Shown here in pieces: positions 17,423 to 27,139 of a stretch of DNA of 64,000 nt (position 1 is the first letter of the stretch; each line of letters opens with the position of its first letter). The translations under genes and the position numbers were made by a program. Source of the DNA: Chlamydiales bacterium (GTDB lineage: Bacteria > Chlamydiota > Chlamydiia > Chlamydiales > JAJFMA01); assembly GCA_030679955.1 (NCBI GenBank), contig JAUXSF010000041.1:62001-126000 (forward strand), in the 5' to 3' direction. The notes beneath the pieces are model-generated. The model made no database searches. It was not told the DNA's origin and saw only the letters and a program-made list of their open reading frames with translations.

Positions 17423-19399
17423 TCACTTCAGCATCGAAGCAAACTTCATATTTTGCTCAGGATCGCCAAACATGACGATAATGTCGTTCTCTTGAAGCGT
17501 AGTGGAAGGCAAAGGATTAGATAGCGTGATCGAGCCACGACGAATGACGAGCACTGACAAGCCATAATCGCGCCTAATTCCGCTCTGCTCTAGAGTGATT
17601 CCAGACAATGGTGAACCCTCGGGAAGGCGATAAGAAGCTATTTCCATATCTGTTAAACTGATGTTTAAGTCAGATAGCGTCACTTTTTCATCCAAAGAGG
17701 TGCGGAAAATTTGATATCCGTTAGAGCGCACTTCAGAAGTAAAATGGTCTATTTCCCCTTGAGGAACCAAATACTTACGTAGCACACGTGTGAAAATCTC
17801 TATGGATGTCTCAAATTCCTCGGCGATAACATCATCAGCCCCTAAATCACGAATAGGTTGCAATTCATGTAGGTAGCGGGTTCTTGTGATAAGGTAAACG
17901 TGAGGATTTTCGTGTCGAATAACTTCTACCATACGACGAGAAGCCACGGGGTCATTCACCGCGATCGCTACAGCGCGAGCGTCATGGATATCGACCTGCT
18001 CCAATACCGCTTCGTTGGTAGCGTCACCAAAAAAGATAGGCTCGCCCAAGGCACGCTCACGACGCACAGTATCGGGGTTAACATCTAAGATAACATAACG
18101 TATACCAGACTGTCTGGCTGCCCAGGCTAAATTACGCCCACATACACCATAACCGATGATCACAACATGGTTCTTGAAACGCTCTTCTGGAGGTGATTCC
18201 GGGCGTCCCTTACCCAATTTAAGCCTTTCCGGCAACTTTAAAGCGGTCACTTTATTGACAATCTCAGGGCCCATGGCAATCATCAAAGGCGTTAAAGCCA
18301 TAGTCACAAGAGAAACGGCCAAGAATAATTGATAGTCGTCGGGAGACATCAGCCCATAAGCAATGCCATTGGTAGACAAAATGAAGGCGAACTCCCCTAC
18401 CTGAGCCAAACCAATACCGGTAAGCAAAGCATTTCGCAGTGGGTAACCCATGGCCGAAATCACACCACCCGCTACCAAAAGCTTTACAGCGATAACTAAA
18501 ACCGTGACAAAGAGAGTTGTGAAGGGGTGTTGCATCAAAAAGCCGGCATCAAAAAGCATACCGATAGATACGAAAAAGAAGCTGGTAAAGACCTGCTGGA
18601 AAGGTAAAATGTGACCTACCGCATGACTGGCGTATTCCGATTCGGCAATAATCAAACCAGCCAAGAAGGCTCCAAGAGCTAGCGACAGGCCGATACTCGA
18701 CGTTACCCAAGCCACCGAAATACAGATAAATAGTACGCACAGAATAAACAGCTGATTGTTGCGCGTTCGAGCTATCTGATACAGAAGATGAGGAACGCCC
18801 CACTGAGCCAATAAGAAAACCGATAATAGAATCAGGATCCCTTTGCCCAAGTGCAGAAAAACTAGAATAGGGTCAATCGTTTCGGTTCCAGCTAAAAATG
18901 GTGCCATAAGCATCATCGGCACAACAGCGATGTCCTGGAAAATCATAATCGCCAAAATCGACTGACCATGCGGTGTGCCTAGCTGTGCACGCTCTTGCAT
19001 AATGCGCAAAACTATTGCCGTACTGCTCAAAGCTACCAAAAAACCAAAGAATATAGAACTGCCTGGATGATACCCGGCTAAGCTAGCCGCCGCGGCTATC
19101 ACGACGACCGTAAGAAAGACCTGGAAGAAGCCACCAATCAATACCAGCTTTTTGATACGCACAAGCTTAGCGAGCGAAAACTCCAGTCCAATGGTGAAGA
19201 GAAGCAAAACAATGCCTATTTCAGACATCATTTCTACTTCATGGAGCTCCTTAACCATTCTCAAACCGTGCGGACCGCAAAGAACACCAGTTAACAACAA
19301 ACCCACAACCGCAGGGATACGCAGACGAGCACATACCAACAGCACAACGATTGAGAGGCCAAAGATTTTTGCTATATCTGATAAAAGCGGTATTTCCAT
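17423..19399 (-). CDS. Kef/YbaL-type monovalent cation:proton antiporter with RCK domain
   Basis: 658 aa, complete three-part layout of CPA2 antiporters: about 12 transmembrane helices in residues 5-390 (GLLLTGVLCGPHGLRMVKEL; LFTIGLEFS; FFGFLVALSSTAIVLRIM; GLIIAESEYASHAVGHILPF), a TrkA-N nucleotide-binding domain starting VVIIGYGVCGRNLAWAA with GDATNEAVLEQ, and a TrkA-C domain at the end. Known: exchanges K+ or Na+ for H+ in the inner membrane under nucleotide control. It faces away from acs across 143 bp, so the two promoters share that gap. Confidence 0.92.
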   Translation of the reverse strand: MEIPLLSDIAKIFGLSIVVLLVCARLRIPAVVGLLLTGVLCGPHGLRMVKELHEVEMMSEIGIVLLLFTIGLEFSLAKLVRIKKLVLIGGFFQVFLTVVVIAAAASLAGYHPGSSIFFGFLVALSSTAIVLRIMQERAQLGTPHGQSILAIMIFQDIAVVPMMLMAPFLAGTETIDPILVFLHLGKGILILLSVFLLAQWGVPHLLYQIARTRNNQLFILCVLFICISVAWVTSSIGLSLALGAFLAGLIIAESEYASHAVGHILPFQQVFTSFFFVSIGMLFDAGFLMQHPFTTLFVTVLVIAVKLLVAGGVISAMGYPLRNALLTGIGLAQVGEFAFILSTNGIAYGLMSPDDYQLFLAVSLVTMALTPLMIAMGPEIVNKVTALKLPERLKLGKGRPESPPEERFKNHVVIIGYGVCGRNLAWAARQSGIRYVILDVNPDTVRRERALGEPIFFGDATNEAVLEQVDIHDARAVAIAVNDPVASRRMVEVIRHENPHVYLITRTRYLHELQPIRDLGADDVIAEEFETSIEIFTRVLRKYLVPQGEIDHFTSEVRSNGYQIFRTSLDEKVTLSDLNISLTDMEIASYRLPEGSPLSGITLEQSGIRRDYGLSVLVIRRGSITLSNPLPSTTLQENDIIVMFGDPEQNMKFASMLK

Positions 19400-19542
19400 A
19401 AGAGAGAAAGCTACCGATTTATTTTTTTTATTGCCACAGAGATCACGCTTCGACTTTAGACTTTTTGTGCCGTCCCTTTTTATACACGGAAAATTTTGAA
19501 AACGATATTCTGCACGACTATGTCTAAAGAGGAAGATAGATC

Positions 19543-21498
19543 ATGGGAGAGACGAAGAATATCGGCGCAGTTGATGTGCTTCTAAAAGAAGATCGAGTTT
19601 TTGCTCCTAGCCCCTCCTTTATAGCCCAAGCAAATGTGCGCGACAATAGTCTTTACGAACAAGCCGCTAACGATCGAGAAGGCTTCTGGGCAGAATGCGC
19701 TAAAACCCTAGATTGGTTTAGGCCTTGGGATAAAGTTGTGAATTGGGAACCTCCTTACGCCCAATGGTTTTTAGGCGGCAAGCTGAACGCATGTTACAAC
19801 TGTGTCGATCGCCATATTCACTCTGCAACACGCAACAAGGCGGCCATCACCTGGGAAGGTGAACTCGGTGAGCAGCGCACTCTAACCTACTGGGATCTTT
19901 ACCGCGAAGTATGCAAGCTAGCCAACGTTTTAAAAAGCCGTGGCGTAGCCAAAGGCGACCGTGTCGCCATCTATCTACCAATGGTCCCTGAAGCTATCAT
20001 ATCCCTCCTCGCTTGCGCCAGAATAGGAGCCATTCATACTGTAGTCTTTGGTGGCTTCTCCGCAGACTCATTACGCGATCGCATGCTCGATGCGGAGGCT
20101 AAAGTGCTCATCACGGCCGATGGCGGCTACCGACGTGGCAATATCATCCATCTAAAGCAAATGGCCGACAAAGCACTTCAGGAATGCCCTAAAGTACAAG
20201 ATGTGATTGTTGTAAGGCGCACAGGAAGAGATGTCGATTTCCAGGAAGGTCGAGATCATTGGTACCACGATCTTATGCACCATGCCGAGGCGCACTGTCC
20301 CCCGGAGCCTATGGACGCAGAAGACACTCTTTTTATCCTATATACGTCCGGAACAACGGGTAAGCCCAAAGGCATTATGCACTCCACCGGTGGCTACCTG
20401 GTTGGTGTTGCGGCAACACATAAGTGGGTTTTTGACATCAAGCCAGAGGATGTTTATTGGTGCACCGCCGACGTAGGCTGGATCACAGGCCACAGCTATG
20501 TCACCTATGGTCCATTAGCCAATGGTGCTTCACAAATCATCTTTGAGGGTACTCCCGATTGGCCTGAACGCGATCGCTTCTGGCGCATCATCGAGAAATA
20601 TGGTGTGACCGTTCTCTACACCACGCCTACCGCCATCAGAACATTTATGAAATGGGGCACACAGTGGCCAGAAAACTGCAATCTATCCTCCCTGCGCTTG
20701 CTGGGAACGGTCGGTGAACCCATTAACCCAGAGGCTTGGATTTGGTACCAACAGCACATCGGAGGCAACAAATGCCCCATAGTCGATACTTGGTGGCAAA
20801 CAGAAACGGGTGCTATCGTTGTTGCACCGCTACCCGGAGTCACACCTACCAAGCCTGGCTCCGCCACAAAACCCCTTCCAGGCATGAATGTAGCTGTTCT
20901 CAATGACCAAGGACAACCTATCACATCAGGCGGAGGCTACCTAGCCCTCACAGCCCCCATCCCATCTATGCTGAGAGGCATCTGGAAGGACTATAAACGC
21001 TATGAAGATACATACTTCAGTAAATGGAACACATCTACCTATTTCACTGGAGACGGCTGTAGATCTGACGACGATGGCTACTTATGGATGTTAGGACGCG
21101 TCGATGATGTAATGAACGTCTCTGGTCATCGTATAGGAAGTATGGAGATCGAAAGTGCTCTCGTGGCACATCCTGCAGTAGCCGAGGCTGCCGTGGTCGG
21201 AATTGACGATGAAATAAAAGGACAGGCGATTGTAGGTTTTGTCATCCTGAAGGAAGGGCAACTGTCCAGTCGTTCAATGGAAGAAGAGCTCAGAGAACAT
21301 GTAGCAAAGAGCATTGGTGCAATTGCTAGGCCTCACCGAATTCTCTTCACCAGAGATTTGCCCAAAACACGCAGCGGGAAGATTATGCGAAGGCTACTCA
21401 GAGATATCGCCGAAGGCAGAGTCCTTGGCGATGTCACTACCCTCGCCGATGTGGCTGTGGTCGAAGATCTGAAACAAAAGTACGAAGAAGAAAATTAG
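19543..21498 (+). CDS. acs: Acetyl-CoA synthetase (AMP-forming)
   Basis: 651 aa, full length. Seen: the AMP-binding signature [18 protein letters not shown] near residue 266, [10 protein letters not shown] (acyl-pocket and adenylate motif), YFTGDG, the hinge region [20 protein letters not shown], and the C-terminal acetylatable lysine motif [12 protein letters not shown]. Ribosome site AGGAAGATAGATC. Converts acetate, ATP and CoA to acetyl-CoA in the cytoplasm, allowing acetate scavenging. Monocistronic: a divergent antiporter lies upstream and a 27-bp hairpin just after the stop. Confidence 0.97.
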   Translation: MGETKNIGAVDVLLKEDRVFAPSPSFIAQANVRDNSLYEQAANDREGFWAECAKTLDWFRPWDKVVNWEPPYAQWFLGGKLNACYNCVDRHIHSATRNKAAITWEGELGEQRTLTYWDLYREVCKLANVLKSRGVAKGDRVAIYLPMVPEAIISLLACARIGAIHTVVFGGFSADSLRDRMLDAEAKVLITADGGYRRGNIIHLKQMADKALQECPKVQDVIVVRRTGRDVDFQEGRDHWYHDLMHHAEAHCPPEPMDAEDTLFILYTSGTTGKPKGIMHSTGGYLVGVAATHKWVFDIKPEDVYWCTADVGWITGHSYVTYGPLANGASQIIFEGTPDWPERDRFWRIIEKYGVTVLYTTPTAIRTFMKWGTQWPENCNLSSLRLLGTVGEPINPEAWIWYQQHIGGNKCPIVDTWWQTETGAIVVAPLPGVTPTKPGSATKPLPGMNVAVLNDQGQPITSGGGYLALTAPIPSMLRGIWKDYKRYEDTYFSKWNTSTYFTGDGCRSDDDGYLWMLGRVDDVMNVSGHRIGSMEIESALVAHPAVAEAAVVGIDDEIKGQAIVGFVILKEGQLSSRSMEEELREHVAKSIGAIARPHRILFTRDLPKTRSGKIMRRLLRDIAEGRVLGDVTTLADVAVVEDLKQKYEEEN

Positions 21499-21507
21499 AA
21501 AAATTTA

Positions 21508-21567
21508 AACGCAAAGGCGCTAAGTCGCAAAGAACCTATCTTCTTTGCGACTTAGCGCCTTTGCGTT
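21508..21567. terminator. Perfect 27-bp bidirectional hairpin of the AAACGCAAAGGCGC family
   Basis: Arms 21508-21534 and 21541-21567 are perfect reverse complements with a 6-nt loop CCTATC. They lie between the converging stops of acs (21498) and the unknown gene ending at 21574. This is the longest and cleanest copy of the family in the window. Confidence 0.8.
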
Positions 21568-21573
21568 GAATCC

Positions 21574-22575
21574 TTATCTCGCAACACGAGAATGGTAGTC
21601 ACCAAGTATCAAGCGCACCAAAACAGCAAGCTCGCGATGTGGCGTCTTATTTAACGCATTAATAAGGGAATCCCCGCCAATACGCATTGGAGCTAACCTG
21701 AGCGCTACAGGATCATCCTTACGAACGCTACGGCCGCCCTTGCACTTTTCAGCCACCCAGTGATAGACAAATTTAGCAAAACTATAACGTCCTTGGGGCG
21801 ACAAACGATCGAGGATATCCTTCAAGGATTCGCCATTGAACTGATACTTCTCTAAACGACGCGTTTCAGCCATCGTGGCTTTTTCTGGTGGAAGTGACTC
21901 TATAGTCACTTTAATGGAAGCGTTTTCAAGCCTATCGTCGACTGCAAAACCTTCACTTGCGTCAACAGGTGATAAGTTTTCATCCACCTCAAGCTCTGCC
22001 ACGCGATCCTCAAGCTTAGCCTTAATTGCTTCTGAGGTTTTTATCATCTGCTGGAAAATGCTGAATTCAAAATGTTCGATCTCTCGTACTAGTTCTTGGC
22101 TATCAGCGTAAGTTTGCTTAATGTTGGTAAGCCCATCTTTGCACGCCAGAGCAGCACCAGAAATTGAATCCACTTTCTCGGCTAAACCCCTTAGCTCTTC
22201 ATTACTTGTACTATTGATCAGACTATCAGCACGAATCATCGTATCTACAATCCCGCTTTCTACTTGTCTAAATGAGTCATTTACAGATCTCCAGTGATCT
22301 CCATAGAGATATTGAGATCCCGCTTCGCAAGCATTGGCTACTTTATCTGATAAAAAGCTGATTCCAGGTATCCAAGAAACCGAGATGGCCGCCGCACGCA
22401 CTACGGCAGCACAGGGCTCAAAACGCCGAATGATCGGATTATAGACGACTTTCACGCCACTCGACATCTTGCCAATGGATTCAAGGGTGCGTATATTACT
22501 ATCTATTTCATCGGAAACGAATTCAACTGTATCGATAAAATCGACTATTTCAAAATCTAACTCAAAAGATTCCAT
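21574..22575 (-). CDS. Unrecognised 333-aa acidic helical protein
   Basis: No family recognised. Start ATG preceded by AAAGGTGTATAA. Seen: acidic N-terminus (MESFELDFEIVDFIDTVEFV), a weakly hydrophobic stretch (CAAVVRAAAISVSWIPGISF near 55-74), long helices with coiled-coil character in the middle (EIEHFEFSIFQQMIKTSEAI), and a C-terminal conserved-looking globular part (GRYSFAKFVYHWVAEKC). No signal peptide. It shares a very A/T-rich 185-bp divergent promoter region with the gene at 22761, whose product also begins MES. Effector candidate by context only. Confidence 0.65.
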   Translation of the reverse strand: MESFELDFEIVDFIDTVEFVSDEIDSNIRTLESIGKMSSGVKVVYNPIIRRFEPCAAVVRAAAISVSWIPGISFLSDKVANACEAGSQYLYGDHWRSVNDSFRQVESGIVDTMIRADSLINSTSNEELRGLAEKVDSISGAALACKDGLTNIKQTYADSQELVREIEHFEFSIFQQMIKTSEAIKAKLEDRVAELEVDENLSPVDASEGFAVDDRLENASIKVTIESLPPEKATMAETRRLEKYQFNGESLKDILDRLSPQGRYSFAKFVYHWVAEKCKGGRSVRKDDPVALRLAPMRIGGDSLINALNKTPHRELAVLVRLILGDYHSRVAR

Positions 22576-22760
22576 TTATACACCTTTATAGTTAATTATA
22601 GTAATAAACCTATTTAAAACTGTTAGATTACACTATTCTACTAGTTAAATCAATATAAATTAACATATTCAATATAAAATCTTTAATAAACCTTAAACAA
22701 AATAGATTACTATTATGTTTATAAGTAAATAATAACAAACTAATAGAGAGAGTTTATTAA
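22576..22760. promoter_or_regulatory. A/T-rich divergent promoter region
   Basis: 185 bp of strongly A/T-rich sequence between divergent starts. On the minus strand TATAAT (within TTACTATAATTAAC) lies about 30 nt upstream of the ATG at 22575. On the plus strand TATTATG-like sequence and a GAGAGAG ribosome site precede 22761. Confidence 0.45.
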
Positions 22761-23744
22761 ATGGAAAGTCTATCACATAATAACCAGCAAATCCTAAAAG
22801 CCTACGCTCAAGAACAATGGACGAACCTTAGCCTGACTCAGCAAGCTCCTGACGATTCCTTTGGCCACCTAGTGAGCAGCGCCTGGAGCGCGTTTAAGGA
22901 AAAAGTGGGCCTACCAGGCGCAGAGCGAGTCGGCCGCGGCTTGGGTTGGGCTATGAGCCAAACACATGGCGCTACAGTCAGCAACCAAGTTATCAGCCTA
23001 ATCTGCCGCAATCTAATTGAGCCAGACCCGCATGCCCGACATGGTGGAGGCGACTGCGGCACGATGCGCAGAGGCCTAGAGTGGATACAAGGGAAGGCGG
23101 AACCTACGTTCGAAGAGCTCGCTAAGCTAGCCATCACACCAAAAATCTTACCTCTACTCGAGACTCTAGGCATTGCCGCCGGCGGCATAACAGTTCCAGC
23201 CGTGATCGCTTTGGTCAGCTTCGTAGGGAAAAAAATATTGGCTTCGAAGAACGGGCACGAGGTTCTGCAGAACCTACCGAACCTAGGATCCCTGGTCCGC
23301 TATGATTCAGAAAGCAATAAGTTCTATGATGCAGCGGGAAACACCTTGTCCGACAGAGATATTAAGGACATCCGAGAAGTCATATACCGCTACGACATCG
23401 CCGCTCGCCTAATGGCTGCCGACCGCAATAATATCGCCGATTCCCTCAAGGACTATACAACTCTTACAGAAGACGGACAGATCGCTTACCTAGATGGCAC
23501 GCCAATCAGCGCCTGCTCTAAAGACCAGGAAAGACTGATTAAAGTCCTTGAACGCCTAGAGGGCATCAACCCAACAGGCCGACATAAAGGAATTAGAAAA
23601 ACTATTAACCTAATTGCCAAGCATATCCCCGCTCCGGAAAGACGGGAACCCGTTAGCCACTTTTTGACTATCCAGGATAGTGAGCAAGCAATTGTGCTAC
23701 GAGATCTCGAGTCCGGAGCTGAACACCGGTTCGAAATGCTTTAA
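22761..23744 (+). CDS. Unrecognised 327-aa protein with a hydrophobic hairpin
   Basis: No family recognised. Ribosome site GAGAGAG before the ATG. Seen: polar N-terminus, a Gly/His-rich segment (DPHARHGGGDCGTMRRG near 90-106), one long hydrophobic segment near residues 130-155 (LETLGIAAGGITVPAVIALV) that could span or insert in a membrane, and a polar C-terminal half with RYDSESNKFYDAAGNTLSDR. No signal peptide. Its last 77 bp overlap the 3' end of the converging gene 23668-24330. Effector or inclusion-protein candidate by architecture; no direct proof. Confidence 0.65.
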   Translation: MESLSHNNQQILKAYAQEQWTNLSLTQQAPDDSFGHLVSSAWSAFKEKVGLPGAERVGRGLGWAMSQTHGATVSNQVISLICRNLIEPDPHARHGGGDCGTMRRGLEWIQGKAEPTFEELAKLAITPKILPLLETLGIAAGGITVPAVIALVSFVGKKILASKNGHEVLQNLPNLGSLVRYDSESNKFYDAAGNTLSDRDIKDIREVIYRYDIAARLMAADRNNIADSLKDYTTLTEDGQIAYLDGTPISACSKDQERLIKVLERLEGINPTGRHKGIRKTINLIAKHIPAPERREPVSHFLTIQDSEQAIVLRDLESGAEHRFEML

Positions 23745-24330
23745 GCCTAGAAATCCATCCTAATCTCTCGGCCTCCCCGGCAACCATTGCTGTGGGAGGT
23801 TTTTCTTCCCCAAAGAGAAACTCGGGAAAAATGGTACCATCACTCTTATGTTGGATGGTGACAAATAAACTAGACTCTAAACGATACGCAAAGGCGCTGA
23901 AGTTAGAGGTCCTAAATAGCTCCTCCCACGTTTTCGCCTCAGGGACTATAACCGATTGCTTACAGGGATGATCGCTGAAATCAATATCCCGCCGAAACAA
24001 GCTTTCTGTGATAGTAGCTGGAATTTCAGCCGGGCAATCCTGAGAATAACGCCTTATGTAGTCAGTGAAGATCGACGAAGACTTGGTTACACGCACCATG
24101 ACAGTGCCGATATAGTCACTATTCACGCGGAAAACGAAGGTGGAAATGTCACCATGGTTCAAACAACGACAAATAATCTCCATAGCTCGTTCGTTGAAGG
24201 GAATGGTGCCACAGACCGATAATTCCTGAGATAGTCTCACCGAGTTATCATTGGCTACCTTTAGACAAGACTCCCTAAAAGAAAGAAGGGTCCCCTTTTC
24301 ACTTAGTACTTCAACACGCAATGACTGCAT
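23668..24330 (-). CDS. Unrecognised 220-aa protein overlapping its convergent neighbour
   Basis: The start at 24330 (MQSLRVEV) is preferred: the extra 19 codons upstream lie in A/T-rich promoter sequence, and AGAGCGGTAATT precedes this ATG. No family recognised. Seen: mixed alpha/beta sequence, several Cys in the first half (CLKVANDNS, ELSVCGTIPF, IICRCLNHG), no signal peptide or membrane helix. The 77-bp antisense overlap with the gene ending at 23744 codes on both strands. Divergent from the superoxide dismutase gene. Confidence 0.6.
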   Translation of the reverse strand: MQSLRVEVLSEKGTLLSFRESCLKVANDNSVRLSQELSVCGTIPFNERAMEIICRCLNHGDISTFVFRVNSDYIGTVMVRVTKSSSIFTDYIRRYSQDCPAEIPATITESLFRRDIDFSDHPCKQSVIVPEAKTWEELFRTSNFSAFAYRLESSLFVTIQHKSDGTIFPEFLFGEEKPPTAMVAGEAERLGWISRLKAFRTGVQLRTRDLVAQLLAHYPG

Positions 24331-24433
24331 AATTACCGCTCTATTTAATTTAACAACACTATAGTTTATACAAATAAAATAATACAACCAAAAAATTTTA
24401 ATTTTCTAAGATTCCTTAAAAGCATGTTAATTG

Positions 24434-24439
24434 TATAAT
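24434..24439 (+). promoter_or_regulatory. Probable -10 box (TATAAT) for the superoxide dismutase gene
   Basis: TTGTATAATGAC lies about 40 nt before the upstream in-frame ATG at 24476 and about 190 nt before the preferred ATG at 24626; the -35 is weak. Transcription from here would include the 50-codon open stretch discussed for the downstream gene. Confidence 0.4.
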
Positions 24440-24625
24440 GACTGTTAAAAGTGAATAGGAATCAATGTCATTGATATGGAATCGATTACAAAAACAGCAT
24501 CATCAGTTCCTCAGGGAAATGCCGACGATTCGTCTTGCTCATATTCCGTTGCGCTGGATACATTGCAACTAGAGGGAGTACATTCCTCTGTCCGCACTAA
24601 ATCCCGTAACGATGGAGAGTTATTC

Positions 24626-25360
24626 ATGATGCGCACTGCTCTACTAACCCTATTGGCTAGCCTTAGTTTGCAAGGCAACGCTGTTGCCGCTGCCAACAAC
24701 GCTAAAACAACACCTAAAAATGCGACCAAAGAAAACGCTGCAAGAAGCGTCAGGTCCGATTTTCAGGCTAAAACCTATCAGAACCTATTGGGAATGAAGG
24801 GTTTTTCTGATAAGGCGCTCACCATGCACTTCAAGCTCTATGAAGGCTATGTGAAAAACGCTAACTCCCTAAACGACAAACTAGCAGCTTTAGTGGCAGA
24901 CGGACAGGATAAATCCCCCGAATATGCAGGACTAAAACGCATGTACGGCTGGGAATATGATGGAATGAAGCTCCACGAATACTATTTTGACAGTCTCGGA
25001 GGCGATGGTAAATTCGAATCCAATACAGCCTTAGCCAGAGCTATTGTTAAAGACTTTGGCTCTTACGACAAGTGGAAAGAGGACTTTGTCGCCACTGGCT
25101 TAATCAGAGGAATTGGCTGGGCTATTCTCTATTGGGACAATGAAAACCAACGCCTAACCAACGTATGGATTAATGAACATAATCTTGGTCACCTTGCGGG
25201 CAATAAACCTATTTTGACGATGGATGTTTTTGAACACGCCTACCTACCAGACTATGGTTTAGATAGAGCTCAGTACATCCAGGCTTTCTTCGAAAATCTA
25301 AATTGGAAGATTATTTCTGATCGTTTCGATAGAGCTGCGAGGAATGCAGCCAGACCCTGA
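24626..25360 (+). CDS. Exported Fe/Mn-type superoxide dismutase
   Basis: The ATG at 24626 has GGAGAG 6 nt upstream and begins a signal peptide (MMRTALLTLLASLSLQGNAVAAA), giving 244 aa. The frame stays open upstream to an ATG at 24476, so a 294-aa form with a Ser-rich 50-residue extension is possible. Metal-ligand motifs: MHFKLYEGYV (first His), LHEYYFDSL (second His), and DVFEHAYLPDY (Asp and His; Phe replaces the usual Trp). GIGWAILYWD is typical. NEHNLGHLAG has His where Gln or Gly-Gln is common. Dismutates superoxide, here probably in the periplasm. Confidence 0.88.
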   Translation: MMRTALLTLLASLSLQGNAVAAANNAKTTPKNATKENAARSVRSDFQAKTYQNLLGMKGFSDKALTMHFKLYEGYVKNANSLNDKLAALVADGQDKSPEYAGLKRMYGWEYDGMKLHEYYFDSLGGDGKFESNTALARAIVKDFGSYDKWKEDFVATGLIRGIGWAILYWDNENQRLTNVWINEHNLGHLAGNKPILTMDVFEHAYLPDYGLDRAQYIQAFFENLNWKIISDRFDRAARNAARP

Positions 25361-25383
25361 ATTGTAAACAAGGATGGGCAGTC

Positions 25384-27048
25384 ATGTATTATTGGCCGAA
25401 GTGGATTAAGTATTGCGTAGTGTCTGCTAGCCTCATGCTAGCAGCACTTTCTACAGCGCTGAACGCGGCGCCGATACAAGGTAAAGTAGTAGAAGTCGTT
25501 GATGTTAAGCAGGTGCGAATCCAGTTACCTGATGGTCAACAGCCTGCTCTCGGCGACAAAGTCACCATCACTTTTGAAAAACCTGGCACCGGCACAGTTA
25601 AGCTGCAAGGTGTTTGGGTTGTCTCAGAAATTCAAGGCAACAACGTCAAAGCTAAGCTGCAAGGGGATGCCACTGGTGATGCTCCACAAATAGGTTTTAA
25701 TGTCGCCATTGACTCTACAAATATGCAACAGCAGCAGCAGCAACAGCTTGGTGGACAAAACCAACAGCAACAGCAAAAGCCGCCAGAGCAACAGCAGCAA
25801 CAAGCGACGGGCAATAAAGACGACCTGTATAATCAAGGCGAAAGCCACTATTATGGTCGTGGTGTACCGCTGAACTACCAAGAAGCGGTAAAATTTTATA
25901 AGCAAGCCGCTGAGCTTGGTCATAAAGACGCCGCACAACGTCTTGGATGGATGTTTGAAAACGGAGTGGGCACGACCAAAGACTATGCGCAAGCTATGGC
26001 ATATTACTTGAAGGGCTCCGAGCTAGGTAGCGGCTTAGCCATGAACGGCGTCGGCTGGCTCTATTTTAACGGCTGGGGTGTCCCTCAGGACAGCGCTAAA
26101 GCCATTGAATGGTACCAAAAAGGCGCTAACGCTGGCGATGGCACAGCCATGGCCAACCTAGGTTGGATGTATCTTCAAGGATTCGGTGTTCCGCAAGACT
26201 ATGCTAAGGCGGCCGAATGGTCCAAAAAAGCTGCGGACATGAACGTTGCATCAGCAGCGGCAAACTTAGGTTGGCTATATGAACGCGGCCTTGGTGTGCC
26301 ACAAAGCGATACGGATGCCGTAACATGGTACCGTAAATCTGCGGAAAGCGGCAACCCGACCGGCCAAACTAACTTGGCATGGATGCTAGAAAATGGTCGT
26401 GGCTCAGCACAAAACTTTGAAGAAGCCATGAAATGGTATAAATTGGCCGCCGACCAAGGCTACTTACAAGCCTTCTCAAACATTGGCTCCATGTACCAAA
26501 ATGGTCGTGGTGTAGCCAAAGACTTTGCCAAAGCAGGCGAATACTATAAGCAAGCAGCCGATAAAGGCTATGCTCCTGCTCAGGTTAGCTATGGCTACAT
26601 GCTGCAGTATGGCCAAGGCCTCCCTGCAAACCTACAGGAAGCTGCTGCTTGGTACAAAAAAGCTGCGGACCAAAACTATGATCTTGGCCTCTCTAACTAT
26701 GGTTGGATGCTAATGGCAGGCCAGGGTGTAGGACAAAACTACGGTGAAGCTATTGTCTATATCCAAAAAGCTGCTGATCTTGGTGAAGCAGGAGCGCTGA
26801 ATAACCTTGGCTACCTTTATGAAAATGGCCAGGGCGCACCCAAGGATATGACAAAGGCCTATGAATTCTACCGCAAGTCAGCGGACAAGAATAACATGTA
26901 TGGCCAATACAACACCGGTCGCTTATTGCAGATGGGTGTTGGAGTCCCACAAAACCAATCTGAAGCCATTGAATGGTATAAAAAAGCCGCTCAACAGGGA
27001 CATGCTGACTCACAACAAGAACTTCAGAAACTAGGCCAAACCTGGTAG
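25384..27048 (+). CDS. Secreted Sel1-repeat protein with poly-Gln linker
   Basis: 554 aa. Signal peptide (MYYWPKWIKYCVVSASLMLA then ALSTALNA); ribosome site AAGGATGGG. Residues about 30-110 are a small beta-rich domain (GKVVEVVDVKQVRIQLPDGQ; VTITFEKPGTGTVKL). A Gln-rich linker follows (about residues 115-140). The rest is about 11 Sel1-like repeats of 36 residues, each with the A..LGW.Y..G.GV..D...A..WY.KAA..G pattern. Known: Sel1 proteins are scaffolds for protein contacts and are common in host-associated bacteria. Poly-Gln could vary in length between strains. Terminator-like hairpin at 27059 follows. Confidence 0.9.
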   Translation: MYYWPKWIKYCVVSASLMLAALSTALNAAPIQGKVVEVVDVKQVRIQLPDGQQPALGDKVTITFEKPGTGTVKLQGVWVVSEIQGNNVKAKLQGDATGDAPQIGFNVAIDSTNMQQQQQQQLGGQNQQQQQKPPEQQQQQATGNKDDLYNQGESHYYGRGVPLNYQEAVKFYKQAAELGHKDAAQRLGWMFENGVGTTKDYAQAMAYYLKGSELGSGLAMNGVGWLYFNGWGVPQDSAKAIEWYQKGANAGDGTAMANLGWMYLQGFGVPQDYAKAAEWSKKAADMNVASAAANLGWLYERGLGVPQSDTDAVTWYRKSAESGNPTGQTNLAWMLENGRGSAQNFEEAMKWYKLAADQGYLQAFSNIGSMYQNGRGVAKDFAKAGEYYKQAADKGYAPAQVSYGYMLQYGQGLPANLQEAAAWYKKAADQNYDLGLSNYGWMLMAGQGVGQNYGEAIVYIQKAADLGEAGALNNLGYLYENGQGAPKDMTKAYEFYRKSADKNNMYGQYNTGRLLQMGVGVPQNQSEAIEWYKKAAQQGHADSQQELQKLGQTW

Positions 27049-27058
27049 AGAAGTTTGT

Positions 27059-27096
27059 AACCACGGAGAGCGCGTAAAATCGCGCAATCCGTGGTT
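27059..27096 (+). terminator. Hairpin after the Sel1-repeat gene
   Basis: AACCACGGA (27059-27067) pairs with TCCGTGGTT (27088-27096), and the inner GCGCG with CGCGC around TAAAAT. It lies 11 bp after the stop and before tRNA-Leu; no U-tract follows. Confidence 0.55.
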
Positions 27097-27139
27097 GCGC
27101 GCAATAAGTTAAATCGCATATAGTGGCTGTCACCAACAC

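Noticed and set aside
25730-25805. CAG/CAA tract as a CRISPR-like or microsatellite array
   Set aside because: It is an in-frame poly-Gln linker within the Sel1 gene; no spacer structure.
25624-25992. Minus-strand frames rich in Leu or Cys opposite the Sel1 gene
   Set aside because: Antisense of the poly-Gln tract; shadows of a clear coding gene.
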